DNA of 64,000 bases, taken from Closterium sp. Naga37s-1 (taxonomy: Eukaryota > Streptophyta > Zygnematophyceae > Desmidiales > Closteriaceae). The notes beneath the pieces are model-generated. The model worked only from the letters and a program-made list of their open reading frames with translations. It did not search any database and was not told the DNA's origin. The position numbers were made by a program, and so were the translations under genes. Location of the stretch: positions 2,400,001-2,464,000 of the forward strand of contig CANJKZ010000774.1 in the NCBI GenBank assembly GCA_947471745.1, read 5' to 3'. Positions 1 to 10,103 of the stretch are shown one piece after another. Every line of letters starts with the position of its first letter. Position 1 is the first letter of the stretch.

Positions 1-1778
1 TGGCTACTGAGCCTACTCAGGTAGCTGCGTCAGCCCAGGTGTCCGCGTCAGTTCATGTAGCACCCCCTTGCTCGTGTCGCCTCCTGTCGCACCAGACTCT
101 TCTGTGGCACCACCGCCCTGGTCACTCTTCTCTGCCACGCCTTCGTGGCATGCACTCTCGCCTCCTTGTCTCTGGTCTCCCCAGGTCTCTGCCTCCCCTC
201 CCACCCTCGCCTGCTCCGCCCTGCCTTCCTTGCGTCGAGGGGCGGCAGCTCGCCGCTCCTCACTCCTCCTCGTTCCCCCCGACGACTGCTCCCCTGCAGA
301 CTCTCCACATGGATGTGTGGGGCCCCGCCCGCGTCACTGGACATGGCCGCGAGCGCTACTTTCTGCTGGTCGTTTACGACTACACGCGGTACACCACGGT
401 CTTCCCCTTGCGCAGCAAGGGTCAGGTCGTTCATGTCTTGATCCCTAGGATTCGTACAGTACGTCTCCAGCTCCGCGAGCGGTTCCAGCAGGACCTTCCT
501 GTCATGCGTCTGCACTCTGACAGAGGTGGTGCGTTCTCCTCCGACCTCCTGCAGGACTTTTGTCGTGGGGGGGCATTCTCCAGTCGTTCACGCTTCCGGA
601 TTCCCCTCAGCAAAATGGGATTGCTGAGCGCCGCATTGGCTTAGTCATGGAGGTCGCTCGTACCTCCATGATCCATGCGGCTGCTCCCCATTTTCTGTGG
701 TCGTTTGCGGTCCGGTATGCTGCGCATCAGCTCAACCTCTGGCCACGTGTCTCCTTGCCGGAGACCTCGCCCACACTGCGTTGGACGGGGAAGGTTGGCG
801 ATGCGTCGGTGTTCCGGGTCTAGGCTTCTCATGCCTTTGTCCACAATACATCCGCGGACAAGCTCTCCGTCCGCGCCATTCCTTGCGTCTTCCTTGGCTT
901 TGTCCCTGACGCGCCTGGCTGGCAGTTTTACCACCCTACCTCGCGCCGTGTCCTGCTCTCTCAGGGCGTCTCGTTTGACGAGTCGATTTCCTTTTACCGT
1001 CTCTTCCCCTACCGCTCTGCCCCTCTCCCTCCCCCGCCGCTCTCCCTTGCTCCAGGTCCCCCTCCGATAGACCCCCTCCCTCCTCAGGGTCCTGCTCCCT
1101 CAGGTGTCTCTCAGGTAGACCCACCCCCTGGTGCTGTGCCTGGTGAGGTAGCTGTAGACTCAGGTGTTGCTAGAGATACTGCGTCTGGGGGTGCAGAGCC
1201 TGGGGGTGCTGAGACTGGGGGTGCTGAGCCTGGGGTTGCTGAGACTGGGGGTGCTGAGCCTAGGGGTGCTGAGACTGGGGGTGCTGAGCCTGGGGGTGCT
1301 GAGCCTGGGGGTGCTGAGCCTGAGGGTGCGGGGTCTGGGGGTGCTGAGCCTGGGGGTGCGGAGCCTGTGGGTGCGGAGTCTGGGGGTGCTGAGCCCAGAG
1401 GGACTGCTTCTTCTGGGGGTCCTGCGGGTGTCTCGCCCCGGCTGTCTCCCCGGCCGGAGCCGCTCTCTCCGCAGCAGCTGCGCGAGTAGCTTATTCGTCG
1501 CGCCCGCCTTCGGAGTGGAGCTGCAGGAGCTGGTGACTCTGCTGCTGGAGACGCTGGAGCTGGAGGTGCTGCGGATGCTGGTGTTTCTGCTGGAACTGGA
1601 GGTCCCGGAGGTGTTGGTCCTACTTGTCCTGGAGGTGCTCGTACTGGAGGTACTGGAGCTGCTGGGGTTGGTGTTGCTGGAGGTGCTGGAGCTGGAGGTG
1701 CTGCAGGCGTTGGAGCTGGAGGTGCTGCAGGAGTTGGAGCTGGAGGCGCGGGTGCTGGTGCTGCTGGAGGTACTGGAC
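1..1778 (+). pseudogene. short-LTR Copia H copy (duplicate): protease tail, integrase and linker remnant
   Basis: The reading starts inside the GAG-pre-integrase region. The HHCC zinc site (LLWHH.. then CLPCVEG) is at about 100-240, the first integrase Asp (HMDVWGP) near 308, and the second Asp (HSDRGG) near 513. Here GAG of the usual GGEF is GCG, giving GGAF. One G is missing at about 565-575, so the frame shifts before NGIAE. A TAG at 821-823 replaces the Trp codon of RVWGS and a second TAG at 1487-1489 replaces a Trp. From ~1180 the integrase-RT linker is a GGAEP/GGAET pentapeptide array followed by Gly/Ala-rich repeats. The element is cut at about 1778 against lower-GC sequence. Non-functional. 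Confidence 0.85.
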
Positions 1779-4156
1779 ATTTAAAATAGGCATATTCAAA
1801 TTAAGCACATAATCTCCAGGTGTTCCCTCTTATAAGCACCCATCCACCCTATACAAGAAAACACTAGCTCCAAACCAAAGCAGCATCATCACTAGCTAAA
1901 ACAACTAATAACAAAGGAGGACATATCCCTTCTTGAGTAGGTTCGATAGAACTTCTCAATCACAGGTGGGCCCTGGAGCACGAATCTAAGGCTGAGAAGG
2001 GCAAGGAAGGGAGCAGATCAGACCAGCAAATGTGCACACAGAGGTGAGATGGTCTACCCTGAACTGGAAGGAGATCTGGCATATGTGATGGACAATCCGA
2101 GAGCGGCAAACCAGGGTCACTGGATGTATCCGGGCATGTGAGCGGCACACAAGATCACATGGCATGTGAGAGCGACAGAACGAAACAAGGAAAGGGATAT
2201 ACACATGACAACCACAGTGCTCATGGCCCGTACCCCATGTGTGTGACATACCGATTGCGACGCGTCAGGACAGGGATACATCTGCAAAACATAGCGAGCG
2301 CAATTCGCGGCAACGCTCGGATTATTCGGGTACATTGAGTAGCACGTTCAAACTTTCCGCGCGCGCTCCGACTGGCATGAGGGAGCTGGTGGTAAGGGGG
2401 ACCACCCAGTGAGGCAGGAGGAACGATAGGAGATTTGAGGAGCTTGGGTAAGGAATTTTCTCAGCCTTTGCTGGACGAAACACGACAGCAAGACATGAAA
2501 TGTCTCGTTGCTGCTGGAAAGTGATGGCCGCTGCCTCGCTATCATCCCATGTGTAACACCTCGCTACCCACTGGGTCAAAACGAGGGTTATGTTTGAGGC
2601 GCAGCGGAGGCAAGCAACCCTTACGTGTAAGCCCCACAGGCGTTACACCATGTCACGGCACGCAGCGAATCCGCGTGGAAAAGGCACGGACATCTGGAGA
2701 AAAAATAGCACTCTGGAAAGCCGGCAAGAATGCACAGAGGGGGACCGGCAGAGGACCTGCCAGGTACAAGTAGACCGGCTCCCATCATCTTACCATCGGC
2801 GAATGACTCAATGAGCTTGCGATGGCGCTGCGCCTCGCGCGGCACTTCGTTGAGCAGGGCAGTACTCGCCGCGTTTTCTGCTGTCACGACGCCGCCTGTC
2901 GCCTCCGCGCTCGTTGCTGGTAGGGGCAGAGTGAGGAGGAAGGAATCACGAGTCAGGCAGAGCGAGGCTCAATTTCTGCAAGCATGTGCAGAGCAGTGTC
3001 GTGCAATAGGAACAAGTGCCACGATGGTTTCAGGCAAGAACCAAATCCGCTCTTGACCGCCTTGCATATGGAAAAAAACAAACAAACAAACAAACAAAAC
3101 AAACCGAGTGATGTGTTAAATCGCAATGAACTACGGTATATGTGGTATGTGGGAGCGCGTGGGCTTCAGTGGAGGAGAGAGTAATGCAACATGGAGTGAG
3201 GGCGCTATTCATAAGCGCGGCGCCAGGGATTCGATCACAGGGCCTCGGCTTAGGTTTCGCGATGGCACGCAAGTAATACGGGCCGTACCTTGCGCGAAAG
3301 AGAGCGCCAGAATTGCAGCGAGGAAAATCGCGATGCCGACGGAGAGAATGGCGCGAGCCATGGCGTTGTAGCGTGATGGAATAGCTGGGAGAGATTGAGA
3401 ACTAAGATTGAAAATATGAATTGAGGCTGATGGTTAGAGCATATTTAGCGGCAGTTTTTTATAGACGGGATGAGTCCATAAGAATGGATCAAGAATAACA
3501 AGAGCACGACATCGAGGGGCGTCTGCCGTGAAATGCGCGAGAGTACCCGCAAAATGACTCTGGTTGTGCTGCTGAATGTGAATGATGGAATTTCTGAGTA
3601 AACTTGCAATAATGCAATTTGCAAGCTGCCTGGTGTTAGAACCGGTGACACGTTGACTCTGCGTTGGGCTGCTGAAGAGTGTGAAAATGCAGTTTCCGGG
3701 CTGCCCGGTGTTAAGATTTGTGACGCGTTCAAAGTGGAGATGGAGGAACGAGGGCTCAAATTTGATCCTCACCTTTCGAGAATGATCTGATCTGTGACCC
3801 ACAAAGCCAGCTCAATTTTTCATTATTCTTCCTTACCGCGTACACAGGAGCTTCATTGGCTACCGCAGATGGCGGTGGAATTGGAAGAACAGGCGATTTG
3901 CCACTGTTACAGTAAGAGATCATTCATTACTCGCAAGAATGAACGGGATGGTAAGTTTGGTGTCTCTTGATATTTGATACAGAAATGGGCACTTTTGATT
4001 TCTCTCCTAAGTCTGATGTGTTTATTTCACCGTACTAACATGATGAAATTGTGTGTAATTCCTGCAACCAAATTGAACCCCAACCTCCAAGAAACATGTA
4101 CGAAAAATAATTTGAGCATAGATTCACAATGCATTCCCAACAGCTGTCAGAATAAC
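1779..4156. other. lower-GC non-retroelement island, copy 1
   Basis: The composition changes sharply from the GC-rich elements on both sides, and no Copia motif is readable. It contains a candidate spliced gene on the minus strand (exons within 2252-3361), an AAAC/CAAA simple repeat at about 3069-3100, and an imperfect direct repeat with a period of ~78 bases (ATGCAATTTGCAAGCTGCC near 3610 and ATGCAGTTTCCGGGCTGCC near 3688). It stops at ~4156, where the 3' untranslated region of element C starts without its LTR. It may be an original genomic segment or one carried in by rearrangement. It is repeated at 39814-42192. Confidence 0.6.
2252..3361 (-). CDS. putative intron-containing gene fragment, secreted protein (unrecognised)
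   Basis: On the minus strand, ATG at 3361-3359 opens a classic signal peptide: MARA, then a hydrophobic core (ILSVGIAIFLAAILAL), then SFAQ. The frame meets a good donor (CAAG|GTACGG) after 3289. A pyrimidine-rich acceptor (CCCCTACCAG) lets exon 2 run from 2916 to 2794 in the same phase. It encodes an Ala-rich stretch ending HRKLIESFAD and closes with donor G|GTAAG. Without splicing the frame stops after 49 codons. A further candidate exon with CARYVLQMYPCPD ends at 2252 before GTATGT; its acceptor is uncertain. The family is not recognised. Exons 1-2 are the best supported part; the 3' end is not defined. An identical arrangement lies at 40288-41397. Confidence 0.4.
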
Positions 4157-6683
4157 GAACAAGTGGTCATAAGACTAGTCAGGAAAAACAAAGCAAGCTC
4201 AGGGTGGATCACAAAGTCACCACACACCCCGAGCACAAGCAAAGGGACACAAGTCCAGTTCACATGCAGGGATATATAAAAGAGAACAATCAGTACAGTG
4301 ATCATACCCTAGCAAGTGTAAGCATGCAGGTATATATATGTATATCACATTACAGGCAAAGTCACGCAGTGAGCAAGTGAGACAAAGTAGGCACAAGGCC
4401 TAACACAGTAGAGAAGCGCTGATGATCACCAGGCGGAAGTGCCTTGGTGAATATATCATCAGTGTTGGCCCTAGTAGCCACGTACGCAAGACAAAGCTGG
4501 CCATGCTGTTGCAACTCTCGAGCAAGGAAGTATCGTAGAGCAATGTGCTTCGTTCTGTGCTCCAGTCTATGCTCCTGACACAAGGCAATCATGGCCTTGT
4601 TGTCTACGTACAGAACTGGAGGCGAACGACGCTGCTCTCCCAAGTCAGTCAGCAGGTAGGTGAGCCAGCGTAGCTCCTGTGCAGCCATGGCCTCTGTGTA
4701 GATCTCAGCCTCACAACTGGAGCTGAGAACCGAAGACGAGCGGGTAGACCGCCAGGAAACAGAGCCGGAACCGAGGCTGAAGGTGTAACCTTGTGATGAC
4801 CACTGCGTAGCTGAGTCGTCAACCCAAGAAGCGTCTGCGTGACCAGTGAGGACAACTGGACCCCATCCTCCAAGCACGAGCCCCGCGCCCGACATATTGC
4901 ACAAGTAACGCAGTACCCTCTTCGCAGCATCCCAGTGCACCTTTCGGTGCCTACCGGGAGCCACGTAGCGAGCCAGGAGGCTGAGAGGGTACGCGAGGTC
5001 AGGTCGTGTGCAAGTCATCAGGTACATGAGGCAACCCACAAGCTCTGGGTACGGACCACTCGGCTCTACGGACTCGTCCGAAGGTGGAGCTGAGAGCGAG
5101 TGGCCGATAGACAGAGGAGTGGGCTGTGGCGAGAAGAACTGGAAGCCAAAGCGCTGACGGACCTGGTGCACCATGTGTGACTGAGTCAGTGTGATGGTGC
5201 GCCGTGCTCTGTCCCAAGTGACCTGCAAGCCAAGATAGCTGCGCAGTTCACCCAGGTCAGTGCAGGTGTGTCTCTTATGCAGCTCTGACTTCACAAGGAT
5301 CAGTGCCTCAGTGTCAACAGTGGCAAAGAACAGGTCGTCGACGTAGACGAGAACGTAGAACGGCGGCAGTGACATGTCGGTGCGTAGAAACAGCGACGGG
5401 TCAGCAGTAGAAGGAGAAAACCCCAGAGCCGCAAGTGTAGTCCTCAGTGTGTCGTGCCACTCGCGAGGCGCCTGGCGGAGACCGTAGACTGACCTGCAGA
5501 AAACAAACCAGTGAAGCCAGGTGGGCGGCGCAACCAGATCTCCTCGTGCAGGCTGCCCTGCAAGAAAGCTGTACTGAAGTCCAGAGAGTGCAACTCATAG
5601 TCACGATCAGCAGCGACGTGCAGCAACACCCGAAGAGTAGTCATCTTCGGGGTGGGGGAGAGGTCTGGAAGTAGTCGACCCCCTGTCGCTGACTGAAGCC
5701 TCTAGCAACGTAACGCGCCTTGAAGGCAGGCGGAGAACCCGGCGGCCGCTTCACCCTGAAAATCCACATGCCGTCAACTATGCTCGCCCGAGACGCGGGA
5801 ACTGCGTCGACGTAGGTGCCTGTGGACTTCCTGGATGCCATCTCGGCATCCATGGCTGCCTGCCACTAAGAGGAGTAAGGACCCGTAATCGCCTCTGCAT
5901 AAGAGCGCGGGGTCGGGATGTCTGGTGCATCCGGGTATCCCACAGGATCAAGCAGCATGGAAGCGAAACGAGGTACAGCAGCTGCAAGACACTCAAAGTC
6001 CTCCTGCCTGTCCTCAAGGACGACCGTGCCAAGAGCACACTCACCCCCGACGGACGGAGGACTGGCACACTCAGACTCAGCAACAGGAGCAGTGGTGTAG
6101 TCTAGACGACATGCAGCAGCAAAGTCAACCAGCTCAGCAACGAGGGCAGACGAAGCAGTGGACTCAAAAGAAGGGTCAGTGACAACAGTGGCGAGGAGAC
6201 GAGAGACTGTGGGACTGGCAGCACGAGCGCGGTCAGACTCAGGGTCAGAGACGGAAGGAAGAGAGGACTCAGGTAGAGGCGGCAGAGGAACACGCAGTGG
6301 AATAGAGGAAGGACAAAGTGCCATAGCGTGTGTGCCCGGGACAAGAGGAGGACGCGACAAGGAATGCGACGACCAATGCGAGCAGGCAAGGCAGGACGAG
6401 ACGCAGGCTCACGACGCTCTGTAAGACCGTCGGTCTCCTCAGCATAAGGAGAAGGAGCAGGCAGTGGGGAGGCTGGCTGTAACGGTGGCTATGACTGGTC
6501 AGGCGGTGGACACAGTAAAGGAGGAGTAAGGCCTGTAGAAGACGGGACTACAAGAACCTGCTGAAGCAGGGGAATGAAGTACGGTCATGGCCGCACAGTG
6601 CCCCCAGCACCAGTACCACCAGACACATCACCGCTAGCTCCAGCACCTCCAGCTCCAGGGTCTCCCGCGCCAGTGCCTCCAGC
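4157..6683 (-). pseudogene. short-LTR Copia C copy (duplicate): 3' UTR, RNase H, RT and linker
   Basis: Reading leftward: linker, a pre-RT region ending in TAG (5868-5866) where other copies have CAG before Trp, the RT N-terminus, a one-base deletion just after 5641-5665 (TSPPPRR shift), a small deletion at about 5500, then RT with YVDDL near 5340 and RNase H (YVDNKAM near 4600, IFTKALP near 4445) ending at a TGA at 4362. The conserved 3' UTR runs to ~4157 but polypurine tract and 3' LTR are absent, so the element is truncated. The right end at ~6683 is the tandem-duplication junction. Confidence 0.85.
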
Positions 6684-6893
6684 GCCAGCTTCTTCCTTGC
6701 GCGTGAGCTGCAGCAGCGTCGTCAGCTCCGCCTTTCCTACGTGGCCTCGTGGGCCAACACTGCTGATGTCTTCACCAAGGCCCTTGGGTCTAGTGATCAT
6801 CAGCATTTCTACACTGCACTTGGGCTTGTGCCTACTCTGCCTCACCTACTAGTTGCTTGACTTGCTCTTGTTGTACACTGATATATATCTTAA
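6684..6893 (+). pseudogene. element J: last codons of RNase H and start of its 3' UTR
   Basis: A plus-strand frame reads FFLARELQQRRQLRLSYVA, then NTADVFTKALG and HLLVA before TGA at about 6858-6860. This is the RNase H C-terminus of a more diverged short-LTR Copia copy. About 33 bases of its 3' UTR follow and end in CTTAA at 6893, exactly where the LTR of B begins. The missing rest of this UTR fits the sequence at 57460-57673, which begins CTTCA. That pair is the probable target-site duplication of the original B/D insertion. Confidence 0.75.
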
Positions 6894-7024
6894 TGTCAGA
6901 AGAATGAACGCGAATGAATGAAATAGCAAAGAGTTGGGTACAAGTACTAACCCTAATTGGGTTGTACCCCTTATGGGCTACCCCACGATAGCCTACACAA
7001 AGTAAGCAATATAACATTCTGACA
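6894..7024 (-). repeat. element B 3' LTR (131 bp)
   Basis: Bounded by TGTCAGAA and TTCTGACA. In element orientation a polypurine tract (ATGGGGGTG) lies directly upstream, at 7025-7033, as expected for a 3' LTR. It carries the GGGTACAA/TTGTACCC hairpin common to the family. Confidence 0.85.
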
Positions 7025-7250
7025 CACCCCCATAGGCAAAGTGGGGGAGAACAAGTGGTCACAAGACCAGTCAAGAAAAGCAAAGCAAGCTCAGGGTGGA
7101 TCACAAAGTCACCACACAGTCCGAGCACAAGCAAAGGGCCACAAGGCTAGTTCACATGCAGTGTTATATAAAGAGCACAAACAGTACAGTGATCATAGTC
7201 TAGCAAGAGTAAGCATGCAGGTATATATAAAGATCACAGGACAAGCAAAG
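7025..7250 (-). other. element B 3' UTR with polypurine tract
   Basis: In element orientation, ~225 nt separate the RNase H stop from the LTR. The block is strongly conserved with 15907-16132, 57087-57312 and 42193-42397. It includes a TTTATATAA motif and ends in the polypurine tract CCTATGGGGGTG. Confidence 0.7.
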
Positions 7251-8673
7251 TCACGTAGTGAGCAAGTGAGGCAAAGTAGGCACAAGGCCTAAAACAGTAG
7301 AGAAGCGTTGATGATCACCAGGCTGAAGTGCCTTGGTGAATATATCATCAGTGTTGGCCCTAGTGGCCACGTACGCAAGACGAAGCTGACCACGCTGCTG
7401 CAACTCTTGAGCAAGGAAGTATCGCAGAGCGATGTGCTTTGTTCGGTGCTCCAGTCTGTGCTCCTGACACAAGGCAATCATGGCCTTATTGTCTACGTAC
7501 AGAACTGGAGGCAAACGAGGCTGCTCTCCTAAGTCAGTCAGCAGGTAGGTGAGCCATGGCACCAGCGTAGATCTCAGCCTCACAACTAGAACTGAGAACC
7601 GAAGACGAGCGGGTACACGGCCAGGAAACAGAGTCGGAACCGAGGCTGAAGGTGTAACCCTGTGACGACCGCTGCGTAGCCAAGCCGTCAGCCCAAGAAG
7701 CGTCTGCGTGACCAGTGAGGACAGCTGGACCCCGTCCTCCAAGCACAAGCCCCATGCCTGACAAACTGCACAAGTAACGCAGTACCCGCTTTGCAGCATC
7801 CCAGTGCACCTTTCGGTGCCTACCTGGAGCCACGTAGCGAGCCAGGAGGCTGAGAGGGTACGCGAGGTCAGGTCGTATGCACGTCATCAGGTACATGAGG
7901 CAACCCACAAGCTCTAAGTACGGACCACTCAACTCTACGGACTCGTCCGAAGGTGGAGCTGAGAGCGAGTGGCCGGTAGACAGAGGAGTGGGCTGTGGCG
8001 AGGAGAATTGGAAGCCGAAGAGCTGAAGGACCTGGTGCACCATGTGTGACTAAGTCTGGGTGATGGTGCGCCGTGCACTGTCTCGGGTGATCTGCAAGCC
8101 AAGATAGCTGCGTAGTTCACCCAGATCAGTGCAAGTGTGTCTCTTCTGCAGCTCTGACTTCACAAGGGTCAGTGCCTCAGTGTCAGCAGTGGCAAAGACC
8201 AGGTCGTGGACGTAGACGAGGACATAGAACGGCGGCAGTGATGTGTCGATGCGTAGAAACAGCGACGGGTCAGCAGAGGAAGGAGCATAGCCTAGAGCCG
8301 CAAGTGTAGTCCTCAGTGTGTCGTGCCACTCGCGAGGCGCCTGGTAGAGACCGTAGACTGGCCGCCGGAGGCTCCACTGGGTACCTGCAGGAAACGTCAC
8401 AGTGAAGCCAGGTGGGCGGCGTAGCCAGATCTCCTCGTGCAGGCTGCCCTGCAAGAAAGCTGTACTGAAGTCCAGCGAGTGCAACTCGTAGTCACGCTGA
8501 GCAGCAATGTGCAGCAACATCCGAAAAGTAGTCATCTTCGGGGTGGGGGAGAAGGTCTGGAAGTAGTCGACCCCCTGACGGTGACTGAAGCCTCTAGCAA
8601 CGTAACGCGCCTTGAAGGCAGGCGGGGAACCCTGCGGCCTCTTCACCCTGAAGATCCACATGCCATCGACTAT
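7251..8673 (-). pseudogene. element B reverse transcriptase and RNase H remnant
   Basis: The frame starts at the insertion point of element A (8673) and reads the RT core FKARYVARGFS, FSTAFLQGSLHEEIW and PREWHDTL. The catalytic box is YVHDL instead of YVDDL, so a catalytic Asp is lost. TAG at 8052-8050 replaces a CAG Gln codon. A ~16-base deletion near 7555 shifts the frame before the RNase H end (YVDNKAM, RLEHRTKHIAL, DDIFTKAL), which stops at 7251. The part upstream of 8673 lies at 16267-17277 beyond element A, and the joined host sequence is continuous with other copies. Confidence 0.85.
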
Positions 8674-8807
8674 TGTCAGAACATTATAGCTTATACATTT
8701 GTGTAGGCTGTAGTGGGGTAGCCCATAAGGGCTACAACCCAATTAGGGTTAGTACTTGTACCCAACTATTTCATAGTTCATTCATTCTCGTTGACAAAAT
8801 TCTAACA
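8674..8807 (+). repeat. element A 5' LTR (134 bp)
   Basis: Begins TGTCAGAACATT and ends ATTCTAACA, directly followed by the primer-binding site. One arm of the internal hairpin has GGCTACAA rather than the GGGTACAA of the 3' LTR. Confidence 0.85.
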
Positions 8808-8845
8808 TGGTTTCAGAGCAGGTCCCCTAGGACCGGTTTTTTTTT
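8808..8845 (+). promoter_or_regulatory. primer-binding site, hairpin and oligo-T of element A
   Basis: TGGTTTCAGAGCAGG (8808-8822) starts directly after the LTR and fits the 3' end of a Met-type tRNA. GGTCC at 8821-8825 can pair with GGACC at 8830-8834, and a run of nine T follows at 8837-8845. The same arrangement is found behind the primer site in B, C, D, E and H. Confidence 0.7.
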
Positions 8846-10103
8846 GGCCCACCACCTACTGCCCTTCTAGCCTAGGCCCGCGCCCGTTGCCCCTAGGCCC
8901 CGGCCCGTCGCCACCCCTAGCCCGGCCAGTCGCCCCTTGGCGTCACCCCTAGCTCGGCCCCCGTCGCCCCTAGCTTCGCGACCCCCCGTTGCCCCTAGCT
9001 TCGCGGCGACCCCCCGTCGCCCCTAGCTTCGCGGCCCCCCGTCGCCCCTATCTTCGCGACCCCCGGCGCCTCTAGCTTCGCGACCCCCGGCGCCCCTAGC
9101 TTCGCGACCCCCCCCCGTCGCCCCTGGCTTCCCGCCCCCCCCCCCCCCGTCGCCCCTAGCTTCGCGACCCCCGGCGCCCCTAGCTTCGCAACCCCCCGTC
9201 GCCCCTAGCTTCGCGTTCCCCCCCCCCCCCCCCCCCCCGTCGTCCCTAGCTTCGCGACCCCCCTGTCACCCCTAGCTTCGCGGCCCCCCCCGTCGCCCCT
9301 AGCTTCGCGACCCCCGGCGCCCCGAGCTTAGCGACACCCTGTCGCCCCTAGCTTCGCGACCCCCTGTCGCCCCTACCTTCGCCCCCCCCCCCCCGTCGCC
9401 CCTAGCTTCGCGGCCCCCCGTCGCCCCTATCTTCGCGACCCCCGGCGCCCCTAGCTTCGCGACCCCCCGTCGCCCCTAGCTTCGCGCCCCCCCCCCCGGT
9501 CGCCCCTAGCTTCGAGGCCCTGACACGCCTAGGCCCTAGGCCCCGCGGCCCCGCGGCCCCCACGTTTTCTGGCCCCGTGGCCCCACGTTTCTGGCCCCGC
9601 GGCCCTGACACGCCTACGCCCATAGGCCCGGCCCCTTGGCCCCCAGGCACCTCGGCCCCTCGGGCCCTAGCCTCGGCCCCTCGGCTTCGTGGCCCCTCGG
9701 CCCCGCCCCTCGGCCCCTCGACCCCTAGCCTCGGCCCCTTGGCCCCGCCCCTTGGCCCCTCGGCCCCTAGTCCCCTCGGCCCCTCGGCCCCTAGGACCCT
9801 TGGCCCCTTGGCCCCTCGGCCCCTAGCCTCTGCCTCTTGGCCCCTTGGCCCCCAGTCACCTCAGCCCCTTGGCACCTCGGCCCTGTGGCCCCTCCTGTTC
9901 GGCCCCTCGGCCCTCACCCTCGTGCTTGGCCTCTCGGCCCCTAGGCACCTTGGCCCCTCGGCCCCTCGGCCCCGACACCCTCGTGTTTGGCCCCTCGGCC
10001 CCTAGGCCCCTCGGCCCCGCCCCTTGGCCCCTTGGCTACTGCTGCTACTGCTACTGCTGCTCCTGCTCCTGCTGCTACTGCTGCTCCTGAGCACTGCGCC
10101 AAT
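8846..10103 (+). repeat. element A leader: C-rich minisatellite
   Basis: From ~8940 to ~9520 a 22-27-base unit (CGCCCCTAGCTTCGCGACCCC, variable C runs) repeats; one run reaches 21 C at 9218-9238. From ~9520 to ~10040 it changes to units of GGCCCCTCGGCCCCTA type, then to a TGCTACTGC/TGCTCC triplet stretch just before the gag ATG. The open frames across it are Pro-rich by composition and are not taken as genes. It replaces the ordinary 5' UTR. Confidence 0.75.

Larger units (their letters stand above)
1..6683. repeat. right end of preceding unit of a 38,036-bp tandem duplication
   Basis: This block matches 38037-44719 at a constant offset of 38,036 with no indel seen. I found about ten mismatches by eye: 532, 1631, 4104, 5070, 5107, 5426, 5832, 5833, 6303 and 6513, plus a few in the last ~15 bases. 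The match ends at about 6671-6683 inside the linker of element C, where copy 2 continues normally through C while copy 1 jumps into the RNase H end of another element (J). That is the geometry of a head-to-tail tandem duplication whose unit is 6684-44719. Very recent, or an unresolved haplotype/assembly duplicate. Confidence 0.85.

Noticed and set aside
1164-1784. Long Leu/Val/Glu-rich open frames over the linker (also 39200-39820, 13099-14175, 54341-55339, 62235-63371, 44584-45315) and Ser/Thr-rich frames on the other strand
   Set aside because: They are alternative-frame readings of the GGAEP and Gly/Ala repeats, which lack stops in several frames; no domain and no start context.
3069-3100. 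AAAC/CAAA run as the tail of a LINE or SINE (also ~41105)
   Set aside because: No flanking target duplication, no RT fragment and no pol III boxes seen nearby; treated as a simple repeat.
3434-3802. Minus-strand open frames of 122 and 104 codons in the island upstream of the putative gene
   Set aside because: Two overlapping frames with unremarkable composition and no recognisable motif; they cover an imperfect 78-base direct repeat and look non-coding.
6894-7024. TGTCAGAA...TTCTGACA blocks as DNA-transposon (MITE) copies
   Set aside because: Only short inverted ends, as in all LTRs; each is next to a primer site or a polypurine tract of a Copia coding region.
8940-9520. Regular repeats in the leaders looked like a CRISPR array
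   Set aside because: Units follow each other directly with no unique spacers, they vary in length, and they lie between a primer site and gag in every element of this eukaryotic family.
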